Assembly (NCBI GenBank): GCA_050084985.1 | Contig: JBITNC010000001.1 | Span: 20,274,001-20,338,000, forward strand | Direction of reading: 5' to 3' | DNA length: 64,000 bases | Source: Nageia nagi | Taxonomy: Eukaryota; Pinophyta | Part shown: piece by piece, positions 33,975-44,503 of the stretch | Position numbering within the stretch: position 1 is the stretch's first letter | Layout of the letters: every line of letters starts with the position of its first letter | Notes under the pieces: generated by a model | What the model saw: the letters and a program-made list of their open reading frames with translations, nothing else | Told to the model about the DNA's origin: nothing | The model's database searches: none | Translations under genes and position numbers: made by a program

Positions 33975-34164
33975 TTTTTTTGGTAAGTAAATAAATTCTA
34001 TTGATTAACTAGTTCGACAAAATTACATAATGGCCATTACTGCCAATTCAGCAAAGGAATCTAAAAGACATGTCAAGCTTATGGAAGCTACAGTGAGCAC
34101 AGTTAGACATGCTGTACAAAATACTAAATCAAACCTCTAAGATTACTATGAACTACCAGTATGA

Positions 34165-34475
34165 ATATTAAGGTCGCTGATAGGGCCCCCCCTGGAGCAT
34201 ATGCAGTAAGCTCATCTTTGGAGCTTGTCTCTGGAGCTCATTTCTGGAGCTCCTTTGTGGATCTCATTTCTGGAGCTCCTCTATGGATCTCATTTCTGGA
34301 GCTCATTTCTGGAGCTCATCTTTGGAGCTCATTTTTGGAGCTCGTTTCTAGTGCTAGACTTCCTGGTGCTAGACTTTCTGGTGCTAGACGCTTTCTGGAG
34401 CTAGACGCTTTCTGGTGCTAGACACTTTCTGGAGCTCATCTAAAGTTTGTTTCTGGAGCTCGTCTAAAGTTAGAT
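34165..34475 (-). repeat. L 3' untranslated GGAGCTC minisatellite
   Basis: On the plus strand about 17 units of 12-17 bp run with cores TTTCTGGAGCTCAT, TTTGTGGATCTCAT and TTTCTGGTGCTAGAC. The unit carries the palindrome GAGCTC. It lies between the ORF2 stop (34580) and the tail, so within the 3' untranslated part of L. Confidence 0.8.
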
Positions 34476-34579
34476 TGGCTTTTCATTACAATGTGTTCCA
34501 TGTAGAAAGTAAGAGAAAAACTAAAAAACTTGAAGTCAGAGATGGATGATGAAAAGGAGCTCAAACTATGCTGACTAAG

Positions 34580-37500
34580 CTAGGTGAGCCGTGAGTGTTT
34601 AGGCATAGGAGAATTGTCCTCTCTATCTATTGGAGATTGATGTTTAGGTAGGTGAACAAACTTTGCCTGCTGAAGATTGATGTCTAAGTAGCTACATGGT
34701 GGGTCGATTTGTTGGGAGGATTGCCATATCTGCAAGATAGTGTGCCATGAAGAGAGCTCGAATAGGTCAGTAGTGGGCAAGGACTGAATTGAGATAGCAG
34801 AATCCAATATGAGCATGAGTTGTTGATCTAGTTTCTTCCATAATATGTCCATTGAAGTAAATTGGTTATTGAAAGTACGATTATTTCTCTCAAGCCATAG
34901 TGTCCATGTCAACATTGCTAGAGCAGAGTACCAAAGGATTTTATATGCTTTACATTTGTTTTTAGTAAACCAATTCCAAATCAAGGACCCGATAGATAGA
35001 GGTGGAGACCAGTGGATGCCTAGGTGGGCTAAAAGAAGCTGCCACAATTGACTAGAGAATGAGCATGTGACTAGCAGGTGGTGCCCTATCTCCTCCTCTT
35101 CACCACAGAGTATGCATCAACTCGGCCCTGTCCATCCTCGCTTCAGTAGTTGTTCCCAGGATAAAAACTTATTATGAACAGCAAGCCAAAGGAAAAATTT
35201 AGCTTTTGGCCAGGCATTGGATTTCCATATCTGTTGCCAGACTTGAGGGGGGAAGTTTGAAGGATGACCCTAAGTAAGAGTACTATAAGCTGAACTAACA
35301 GAGTAACTACCCGATGGAGTGAGGGAGCTGATCAGGTTATCGCTTAGGTCATCACCTTGTAGGTTGTGTCTCGCGAGCATAGCTAGAAGAATGTTATATT
35401 CCTGTGTTAAGTGAGGGGGAATTGTGTGTGAGTTATTCCAGTGTTTCACTCTTCTACCCGAATTGGTAGCCCATGACCAATAATTGATGACTTTATCACC
35501 CCATTCTTGTCACAGATGATACTAAAGTGGCTGAAGGAGTGGTACGAAAGCTAAGGGAATTATGAGTAACCAAGCATCATCCCAAAAATCTACCTTTGAT
35601 CCTAAGCCAACCTTCCACTGTAGGTGTTTCAACACAAAGAGATGAGCTTTGCGTATACCATTCCAAATGGGGGAGCCCCATGGTGTATCCGCAACAGTGA
35701 AGAGTCTCTCTAGTTCAAGGCTATCAAGGTATTTGTCGTGTATTGCTTGGCTCCAGCAGTAGGAATGATTAGTATAAATCCTCCAGGAGAATTTTCCTAG
35801 AAGAGCAAGGTTCATATGATGGAGTCTTCTGATTCCCAATCCTCCCTCTTGTTTTGGATGACATACTATGTCCCAAGCAACCAGATGGATTTTTTGGATC
35901 TCTGATACACCGTGCCAAAGGAAGTTGCAAATTTGAGTCTCCATTCTTACAATGATCTTTTGGGGAAACCAGAAAATGGTGAACCAATAAACAGGGATTA
36001 CTCCTAAGATAGCTTTGATTTTAGTGAGACATCCTGCTATGGATAACCACCTTGCCTTCCAAGTGTTCATTTTATTTTGCATTTTGTCTATGAGAGAGTC
36101 CCAGAAGGGCCCAAACTTTCCCCCTTGAACTAAAGGCATACCTAAATAAGTGCTTGGGAGATTTTCCTTGGTCATACCGGACCACTCGCTGATATGGGAG
36201 AGGAACCATTCTGAGATGTTAAGACCATATATTTTTGATTTTTGTCTGTTGATTACTTGGCCTGAGGCTTGCTCATATACTTGAAGGAAGTTTAGGAGGT
36301 GCTTGAGTTCATGTTTCAGGGGGGAGATTGCCAGGAGAGTGTCATCAGTGAACTGAGAATGAGTGACTGGAGGGGCATTGCCAGATATGTGCAGACCATG
36401 TATTTTGCTAGCCAACTGTAAGTGTTTCATTCCTCTCCCAATGACTTCAGCAACAATGATGAATAGGTAGGGTGACAAGGGGTCACCTTGGCGAAGGCCC
36501 CTTGAGCTTCTGAAGTAACCTCTCGATTCTCCATTAATTAGGACAGAAAAGTGGGGTGCTTTGATCAATGAGAGAATCCACTGAAGCCAATGCTCTTGAA
36601 AGCCAAACTTCCTCATTATCTGGAATAGGAAGTCCTAATTTACTTGATCGAATGCCTTTGTCATGTCCAACTTGAGAAGCAATCCTTTACTTTGGTGCCT
36701 ATTAACTGAATGAATGAGCTCATGGATGAGGACGACTCCATCAAGGATTTGGCATCCTTTGACAAACGCTTTTTGTTCCTCTGATATGATAGAGGGAAGA
36801 ACTGTGTTGAGATAGTTGGCTGCAACCTTGGATATTAACTTGTAAACTGAGTTGCATAATGAGATTGGTCGAAAGGCTGATATAGAATTGGCATCTTTGG
36901 TCTTAGGAATGAGAGCCAGGAAGGTATGGTTGAGTCTCTGAAGCATTTTCCTAGAAGTGAATGATTCTATCACTATTGCCACCAATTCCTCTTTGAGAAG
37001 GAACCAAAAATGTTGGAAAAACCAAGGAGGGAAACCATCTGGGCACGGTGCTCCAAAAGGTTTTAAATGAAAAAGAGCCTTTTTCACTTCCTCCTCACTG
37101 ATAGGCTTCATAAGAATACTATTTTGCTCCTTAGAAATCAACTTGGGAATGAGAGGGAGGAGTTGCTCTTGGGCTTCATGTCTGTGTTCACTAGTTTCAT
37201 TAAGATGGGAATGAAAGTAAGACACAATGTGGTTATCCAATTCATCAGGATTGGAGATTGTAAGACCTGCTGAATTTACTAGGGTTGATATTCTATTATT
37301 AGAATGATGAGCCATGGTGGAGAGGTGGAAGTAACGTGTGTTTTTGTCTCCTTCCTTAAGCCATTGGATTCTAGATTTCTATTTCCAAAGAGTTTCCTCA
37401 TTAAGGTAGGCTTGTTGAAGACATTGGAGTAATTGGCATTCTTGATCTACTACCTGGGAGTCCTGCTGATGTATCAATCGAAGCTGGGTGTGTTGGAGTT

Positions 37501-38455
37501 CCTCTTCCAGATTTGCAATGGTCCTTGTTACTTCTCCAAAGGAGGATTTGTTCCATAGTTTCAATTTAGTTTTGAGCCTTTGAAACTTAGTGGAAAAGGT
37601 GAACGTTGCTGTACCATACACATGACTTTCCTCCAGCCATCATTGTTCAACAAGATCATCAAAGGAAGGGTGATTGAGCCACATCTTCTGGAAGCAAAAA
37701 GGAGAAGCCTTTGGATTGGAGAAAGTCTCCCAGGTTAAAGCCACTGGCCAATGATCTGAGCCTCCATAAGGGAGGACTTCTATTTGTAAAATATGTTCTT
37801 GTTCTAGCCAAGACATTGTGACTAAAAAACAATCAAGCTTTTCAAAAATTGCTTTGTTATCCTTCCTTTTATTGGTCCAGGTGTAGAGACCATTGGTGCT
37901 TGGAGGCTCATATAATTGCTGGTCATTTATGAAAGAATTGAAATCATCTATGCTGGGGTCCAGTTGCATAGTACCTCCTTATTTTTTAGATAGATTTTTG
38001 ATAGCATTGAAATCCCCCCCTAAAATCCATTGAGTGTCAGAATGTGAGGCCATCCAGGAGTCGATTTGTTTCCAAAGATCTCTTTTCTGATCAGTAGGTT
38101 GAGGACCATAGACATTGACTATGCCAAATAGTAGACCTGTTGCAAGACACCTTACAATGGCAACCATCCAGTGACGGTTGATCAGTAATGGCTTATAATC
38201 TACTTGGGTGCTGTTCCATAGAATGAGCATGCCGCCTGATTACCCAGAAGCTTGACTGGAAAGGATTTTACATTAGGGCCAAAATTTATTTATGATCCTA
38301 CTTAGATCTTTATCAGCTATTTTAGACTCTTGAGTCAAGAGGATGGCAGGTCATTCCTTCTGTACAAGGAGTTTGGCCATTCCAATTATGTCGGGGGAAT
38401 GGAGGCCCCGTGTATTCCATGTGATTATCTTCATTAGGGGACTGATTGAAGCCAT
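34580..38455 (-). pseudogene. L ORF2: endonuclease, RT and zinc-finger protein, broken
   Basis: Minus strand from ATG 38455 (MASISPLMKIITWNTRGL) to 34580, 1292 codons, all in one frame. The endonuclease has WNTRGL, QESK, NVYGP, GGDFN (about 38000) and GGSDHWPV (about 37750). RT starts in 37315-36635 (PCPDGFPPWFFQHFW, HTFLALIPKTKD, RPISLCNSVYKLISK, LLLKLDMTKAFDQVN) and continues 36616-35522 with GLRQGDPLSPYLF and QFTDDTL (36341-36352), where the family has FADD. A C-terminal zinc-binding RT domain follows (AWPKAKFFLWLAVHNKFLSW, CILCGEEEEIGHHLLV). About ten in-frame stops, no frame shift seen. It cuts the target and copies its own RNA in an intact element. Confidence 0.93.
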
Positions 38456-38459
38456 TTAG

Positions 38460-40063
38460 CTTCTAGTAGAGTATCAATTTGGAACTGGGAGCCCTCCTCG
38501 ATGTCCTCTTGAGATAGTTGCTGGATAGAAGCTTGAGCTAACTTTCTCCCTTTCCATTTTTGTATACCAGAGTTAGGGGCTTTTAGACTATTGGGTGTTT
38601 ACTTCAGAGGAGGGACTAATTTGTTAAGTAGGCATGTGTTGGATTGAAGGTTGCCTATTGGCATCTTGGTACTGAGATGGTTACCGAAACTAGGGTCAGT
38701 TTGTTGGGTGTCTTCCATATTTTGGTCTATCTCCTGAAGAGGAGTGGAGGTTACTGGATTGGTTTTTGGTTCGGTTGATAGAGAAGAAATGGTAAGTGGG
38801 GAGAATAAAGGGTTGGTGATTGGGGAGCTGGGATGTGTAAGATTATCAGGATTAAGACTAGGGGGCTCCTTAGGAATGACTGGTGGGTTCAAGAGCTCAA
38901 GATTCTCTTCATTTTGAAGGTAGCTAAAAGGATTAGCATCTTGAACTTAGGGATGGGAACTTGAGGGGTGAGAGAGATGTGTATATGTGCACTGAGAGGA
39001 AGCTGAGTTAGGTGTATGAATAGGGACCTTACCTTGGGTTGATCAGTGTTTGGGTTACTGGAAGCCTTCTGTTGTTGTTGCAGGAGTGGGCTATGCCAAC
39101 ATGGCATGGGGGCAGCTACCGGCGAGGTGTCCATAGGCTGCACAAATTCTGCATCTAAACAGAATGTTTTCATAATCTATTATTTGATCCAGCACTAAAT
39201 CTTCATCTGGGAAGATAATAGAAACCTAGGTTGGCAATGGGATTGGAGATTGAGTTGGATACAAATGTAGGCGTAAGAAGTGGACTTACATTCCAAGGTG
39301 CGATGCGAGGTTAAGAGGTACTCCCCAATGGTGTCTCCAATTTGAGCAAATACTTCTTCATACCAGAACTCTGGAGGGAAGTCAGGCAACCTCACCCAGA
39401 CAGGTGCAACAGAAGGGGTTTCTTTGCAAGGTTTGAATCCTGGGTGCCATGGCTTCATAAATAATCTAGCTCGTCCATGGAACCAAGGACCACCTTGAAA
39501 AATAGAATCTCTATCCTCCTCTATGGCAAATGTGACTAAGAAATAACCGTGAGAGTAGTGGCTCACTGTAACACTACCCTTAGTGTTCCAAGTTCTATCA
39601 ACCCAGGTTTCAATGATGTTGGGAGGAATATGAGCATCGAGAAAATGATAGATGAGACCCTATTTCACCAGCATTTGAAGGCCACTCATAACTCGTGAGC
39701 TCCTGATTTCCACCCACGGTGTACCATCTATCACCTTTAAGCAGCCATTTTCATTCCTGTTGGGGTCGTGAGGGGCTTGGCAGATGCGGTTATAGAATGG
39801 TTTAGAAGTAGAGGAGCGTTGGGTGGAAGGATTCTTGTTTTGAAGTGCATCCCTAAAGAGGGTTTTGGACATTGACTGACTGCAGCCCCACCATCATTAC
39901 TAGCTACCTGGGTCTTGTTGGGAGTGGGGTGATCAGATGAGTTCAAGGGATCAGAGAGACCCCCCGAGCTTGAAGCCATGACTCTATCCACGAACTCTGC
40001 AGCCACAATTCTTGCACAAGCACCTTTCTCTTCCTCCTGCTTTCCCGCTGAGTCAGAAACCAA
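38460..40063 (-). pseudogene. L ORF1, DUF4283-type protein, broken
   Basis: Minus strand. The N-terminus (about 40063-39880, EEEKGACARIVAAEFVDRVM) is in one frame, then a shift to a second frame, SKTLFRDALQNKNPST, NGCLKVIDGTPWVEI. After a stop at 39660, DUF4283 follows (39566-39195): HGYFLVTFAIEEDRDSIFQG, GPWFHGRARLFMKPWHPGF, VWVRLPDFPPEFWYEEVFAQ. A Pro/Ser/Thr-rich end in other frames runs to 38599. No ATG is visible near 40063, so the 5' end may be slightly short. ORF1 of plant L1 binds the RNA. Confidence 0.85.
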
Positions 40064-40096
40064 CCAGGGTATGGAACTATGTTAATTGAATTCTTT

Positions 40097-40471
40097 ATTA
40101 TGTGTGGAATTTGACCTTACCATGGGGTTATTTGGTAGGTTAAAGTTAGGTCATACATTTATTGTAACCCTAAACTTACCCTTGGGTTAAAGGGAGGTTA
40201 GGGAGGTGCTTTCAAGCTATAAATAGGGGGCCTCTCCTCTTGTAACACAACTAAGTTTTAGGAGTAAGATTACTCTACTAGTTTGTGTAGGAAAGGAAGA
40301 GAATTGTAGTAAGAGATGCATAGATTGCGAATAGAGAACTAGTTGTGGATGTACTCCCAAGGAGGGAGGAACCACATTATATTTGTGTTATCTTATGTGA
40401 ATGGTGTTATGTTGAATGATTGAGTTTCCTAGTCTTGGACCTTGAGAATTAGAGTAGGTCTAATTCCTTCA
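40097..40471 (+). repeat. C 3' LTR, second part
   Basis: 375 bp of LTR after L, from ATTATGTGTGG to AATTCCTTCA, followed by CATTA at 40472-40476. Confidence 0.95.
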
Positions 40472-40476
40472 CATTA

Positions 40477-41694
40477 GTCAGTTCAAAAGGGGCCATAATG
40501 CTAAGATCAACACCACAATCAAAGTAAGCCTGCAATCACATAGTAAGACCATGATTACATCTCTCTTAAAATGTTCCCAAATTTAAGTGCAGAACATTGT
40601 TAATTACAAAATCAAAATTTATATGTCTACTCATGGTTAAGGTAATTAAAATTACTTATAACCTAAAATAAGATATTTATACTCAATATGATTCTAAAAG
40701 ACTTATGCAAAAGATCATCACGAAACCCATTTTGCTGGGTCAAAAGCAGAGAAAAATGAAAGATGACTTGTATATACAAAACAAGCTTCCTATCACATAC
40801 TCGCTTCAGCATGCGGAGACAAAATAGAGTCTTGTCATGCAACTACCATAAATAGCACACAGTATGGAGATAAACACAAGTGAATTTTTGATATACAACA
40901 TCACTATCTCAAAATTGTATACATCAAATAAGCTTACCATCACATACTCGCTTCGGTATGCAAAGATAAACTAGAGTCTTTTCATGCAACTACCATAAAT
41001 AGCACATAGTATGGAGATTGACACAAGTGTAGTTTTGATGTATTACAATATCATTTTCAAAATGTATCAATTACAAAAGTTAAAAAATCATATTCAGTCA
41101 TGGCAAGGACTATCCTCATGACAACACCAGATGATGAAATATATATATATAACAAGTTTTGATTCAGAGAAGCTATAATTATATCCTACTAAAAGATCTT
41201 AAGCTTTATACGAAAAAAAAAGATTTTGATGATATTTCTTAAAAATATCGTTAACATTTACAAATATCAAAGAAGATAAAATGTGATGTATCATTGTTAC
41301 AAGAGATCATCTTGAAACCTCATTGTCAGGGACAAAGGACAACACCATCAAAAATCATATACTAAAGAAAACTTATATGGTACATGTACACTTAGACATG
41401 CAAAATGACATAATAGAAATGTCATGTAATTGTCACACAAGCTCAACACATCGTCATACTGAAAATAGTCACTTCTGAAGTATATTCAAATTTGTTTTCA
41501 AAAGTACATCAAATGTTAAAAGAAAACACATTTTATCATAATTTTATAAATCAAAATTTTGATTCATCTAATAAATTGAGTCAAAACTTATTTATAAAAA
41601 AGCAATAATAAACAATCAAGCAACAAAGCTTCTCATTCTATAATTTTGAAATCATCAACCGCATTTTTGGTTGATAATTCAAAAAGGGGCAAAA
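40477..41694 (+). other. N copy 1 3' region after C, with a tandem pair and polypurine tract
   Basis: Noncoding. Two units of about 145 bp (about 40780-40925 and 40926-41068) share CATCACATACTCGCTTC, GCAACTACCATAAATAGCAC and AGTATGGAGAT. The end, AAAAAGGGGCAAAA (41681-41694), lies directly before LTR B and is the polypurine tract. The homologous region in copy 2 is 52964-54200. Confidence 0.75.
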
Positions 41695-42733
41695 TGTAGA
41701 CACCTAAAAATGTCCCTTTTTTAACTAGTAAACATTGAAATAATCATAACTCTTTGTGACAATATAAAATAGGTTTAAAAACCATATTATTGGATAGCTC
41801 TCATCGAGAACATGCAAAATGAGTGGTCACATGACCTCTTTTCGATAAAAATTAGCTATTTGGTGGTCATTTTAATATTGTTGTAAAAATTGAAAACCAG
41901 TTGCTAGTGACCCAAAACAATCGCTGATGTTTTAGGATGATCGCCGACGTCCACCTAGTAATCGTTGGTGACTCTGTAATAGCCAAACAAAAACCAAAAA
42001 TAGTAAAAGAAAGTTGTAACATCTCATCCTTTCGAGATACTAAGGATAGAGGGGGTCAGTTACGACCTGCGGTGGCATTTGACTCCAACCTCGCTTGCTA
42101 TTTTAAGCTTATGATAAGCTTTGACTCCTCCTTACCAACCTTAGAAAATCTCACCCAAAAATCTATAAATACAAGCCAAAACAAAGTAATAAGGGACCCA
42201 AATTCAAAGTAATGTTATGCTACTACAATGAGATAAGACATTTTAGGCTTTTCTTCATTCCTTCTATGTCATGTTTGCTTCATGTTAAATCATTTATCAT
42301 TTGTGAATAGGTATGTTTGATGGATTTGTCTTGACATGTGTACAAGGTCCATAGGTGTTGAGATGCATTGAGGATAGAAGGTAATCAAAAAATTCAAAAT
42401 AGTGGGTACTGGATCAGAGAAGAAAAATGAATACAAAAGGGTGCAGAAACTCTAACATCCAAATCCTGATCACCGGTGTTCCACATCAATCACCAGAATT
42501 CCACATCAATCACCAATGGCCTACCCAGGGTCATTGGCTACCCTATATCACCCATATTTCCAATCTTAGATCATTTTGGCATACAAAATATAATAAAAGC
42601 CCTTTTGTACAAGGCAATAGATTTAGAGATCTGTTATTATAATCGAGGTTTATTAAGAAGATCAATTAAAAATATGTTGTGTATCTTAATATTTTGTCTT
42701 GTGTGCTCACAAGGGTTGATTTTTTGGTAAACA
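41695..42733 (+). repeat. N copy 1 3' LTR (LTR B)
   Basis: 1039 bp, like LTR A. The palindrome and TATAAATA are kept. Followed by the CTAAT target duplicate (42734-42738). Confidence 0.93.
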
Positions 42734-43064
42734 CTAATGATGATAACAAATTTGAGGCAAGGTCAAACTAGAAATATAACTAAGCACCATCATTGGGTTC
42801 CTAGCACCATTGCTAGGTTGAGGCTAGATTGGTGGTCTCATTATTCAAGAGGGTTCATCATTTGTCTCCTTTTGTGTGAATATCTCCTTCAATCATCATC
42901 ACATGTAAAGCACATGTTTGTATCTTTCATTTTCTAGTATTGATAGGTTAAGGTCAATTTGATTGCTAGTATTGCTCATCTTCATAATTGCATGTTTAAT
43001 TTTTAATTGAATATTTTGTAATATACTCTAATTTAATAATTCATTTATTATTTTTTAGTATAAA
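42734..43064 (+). repeat. E1 3' LTR, second part
   Basis: Starts at the CTAAT duplicate and continues the LTR broken at 16210. It ends near AGTATAAA, after which E4 sequence resumes on the minus strand. Confidence 0.85.
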
Positions 43065-43596
43065 TAGTAGCTATTCCAACTAGCTTTTTGAATAAACTAT
43101 CATATGCTCTAATTCATAATGTGGCTTCTTCTAAGGGAGGTATTTCTATACCTTTCTCTTGAAGTTGTATCAAAAATTTATGAGAACACACATTAATAAA
43201 TATTATCTACTAATATTATTTTTATTTCCCATCCTTTTATCATAGGTATGATATAAAAGGATAAAAATTCAATAATAATTTTTTTACTAAGTTTTACAGA
43301 TCTATAAAATGAAATTCCATCACATTATTTAATAGATCTAAGTTTTTTATAAAAACATGGTGGTAGACATGAAATTCCATTAAATATTTTATTTTAAATA
43401 AAGCATATAATATCTCCCTATGTGTTTCAGATGTAGATATGAGATCATACAAACTAATTTTAGTAAAGGTAGTTTTCAATTGCTCAATCATGATATACAT
43501 TTTTGCATAAGGTCGGATACTTACTTATTTAGTAGTAACTAGATTTGGAATATTCCTTGGCTGCCACATTATTAATCCAACACAAATCTCTTTATC
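43065..43596 (-). pseudogene. E4 protease N-terminal half and upstream pol, duplicated piece
   Basis: Minus strand. The frame at 43500-43294 reads TTFTKISLYDLISTSETHRE, then LYALFKIKYLMEF, the spacer seen before protease in E1 (AKVSIFELLKLSIDHRNTLF). A broken protease start follows toward 43065 (NVCSHKFLIQLQEKGIEIPP, IRAYDSLFKKLVGIA). It is the tandem copy of 55571-56102; over the shared 863 bp I count about ten differences. The end at 43596 is the duplication breakpoint. Confidence 0.8.
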
Positions 43597-43610
43597 CACT
43601 AAAACTATGT
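43597..43610 (+). other. Tandem duplication junction, 14-bp filler
   Basis: Left of it, 42734-43596 matches 55240-56102. Right of it, 43611 onward matches 16088 onward (TCATTATTGACTAGTGTTTC). The 14 bases CACTAAAACTATGT match neither source. Confidence 0.8.
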
Positions 43611-43733
43611 TCATTATTGACTAGTGTTTCTTATTTCCACCTATCAATTCCAGAAATTATTATACTCTGACCTATACATTCCTATGATCTTCCATAACTT
43701 TAAGCATGATATTCTACTAAAAAAAGGTCTAAT
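43611..43733 (+). repeat. E1 3' LTR fragment, second copy
   Basis: Copy of 16088-16210, ending in CTAAT (43729-43733) where N copy 2 begins. Confidence 0.88.
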
Positions 43734-44196
43734 TGTAGACACCTAAAAATGTCCCTTTTTTAACTAGTAAACATTGAAATAATCATAACTCTTTGTGACA
43801 ACATAAAATAGGTTTAAAAACCATATTATTGGATAGGTCTCATCGAGTACATGCAAAATGAGTGGTCACATGACCCCTTTTTGGTAAAAATGAATACAAA
43901 AGGGTGCAGAAGCTCTAACATCTGAATCCTGATCACCGGCGTTCCACATCAATCACCGACATTCCACATCAATTGCCAGCAGCCTACCCAGGGTCGCCGA
44001 TGACCCTATATCACCCATATTTCCAATCTTAGATCATTTTGGCATACAAAACATAATAAAATCCCTTTTGTACAAGGCAAAAGATTTAGAGATCTGTTAT
44101 TGTAATCGAGGTTTATCAAGAAGATCAATTATAAATATGTTGTGTGTCTTAATATTTTGTCTTGTGTGCTCATAGGGGTTGATTTTCTGGTAAACA
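43734..44196 (+). repeat. N copy 2 5' LTR (LTR C), internally deleted
   Basis: 463 bp where 1039 is expected. The sequence jumps from GGTAAAAA (near base 155 of the LTR) to ATGAATACAAAAGG, losing the first phased array, the palindrome and the TATA box. AAAAAT-like bases at both edges suggest a microhomology deletion. This copy could not start transcription from its own 5' LTR in the usual way. Confidence 0.9.
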
Positions 44197-44354
44197 TTTT
44201 GGTGCTAGAAGGAGGGCACCTCCATCATTGATAGGGAGGATTTCAATGTTCAAATATAGTTGTTCCTATTTTGTTCACTGATTTCGATTGAGTTGTTCCA
44301 TCTACTCACTTTAAAATTTTTGCTTTGTTTTTACAGTGTGTCTATTATATAAAT

Positions 44355-44503
44355 GCCAACAATTGGAATCAGATGTCGGTGACTCAAAATAAATACCAGC
44401 AATTTACAAAAAATGCCAATAATTTATGTTCGAATGCCAACGATTGAAATAGAATGCTGGCAACTTAACTAAACGCCAGCGACTCTGATAGAATGTTGGT
44501 GAC
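44355..44503 (+). repeat. Leader array of eight 20-bp units in N copy 2
   Basis: Units start GCCAACAA, GTCGGTGA, ACCAGCAA, GCCAATAA, GCCAACGA, GCTGGCAA, GCCAGCGA and GTTGGTGA, in the same phase as 17408-17556. Differences from copy 1 are almost all C/T or G/A changes within the cores, while the spacers between are nearly unchanged. Confidence 0.85.

Larger units (their letters stand above)
33960..40096 (-). mobile_element. LINE L inserted in the C 3' LTR
   Basis: A non-LTR element in minus orientation. TTAATTGAATTCTTT (33960-33974 and 40082-40096) is the 15-bp target-site duplication. The element proper is about 33975-40081, 6.1 kb, ending in a poly(T) on the plus strand (the poly(A) tail of the minus strand) at about 33972-33981. 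ORF1 and ORF2 are of plant L1 type. It is clearly richer in G and C than the surrounding LTR elements. No later large insertion is seen in it. Confidence 0.92.
26027..40471 (+). mobile_element. Ty1/copia element C inserted in N copy 1
   Basis: The 479-bp LTRs (26027-26505; 33871-33974 joined to 40097-40471) start TGTTAGAATTTG and end AATTCCTTCA. An initiator-Met primer site, one long gag-pol frame in copia order (protease, integrase, RT, RNase H) and a polypurine tract are all present. The LINE L is inserted in the 3' LTR. Without L it is about 8.3 kb. By hand count the LTRs differ at 18 of 479 positions. Confidence 0.95.
16211..42733 (+). mobile_element. LTR element N, copy 1 (Gag-protease only)
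   Basis: It is bounded by 1039-bp LTRs (16211-17249 and 41695-42733), starting TGTAGACACC and ending GGTAAACA, with a CTAAT duplication. Without the inserted copia element it is about 12.07 kb. The coding region (about 19449-22967) has Gag and protease of Ty3/gypsy type. No RT, RNase H or integrase was seen on either strand of the internal region. It is therefore a large non-autonomous element that would need enzymes from another element. The two LTRs differ by roughly 5 percent in the first 300 bases by eye. Confidence 0.9.
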
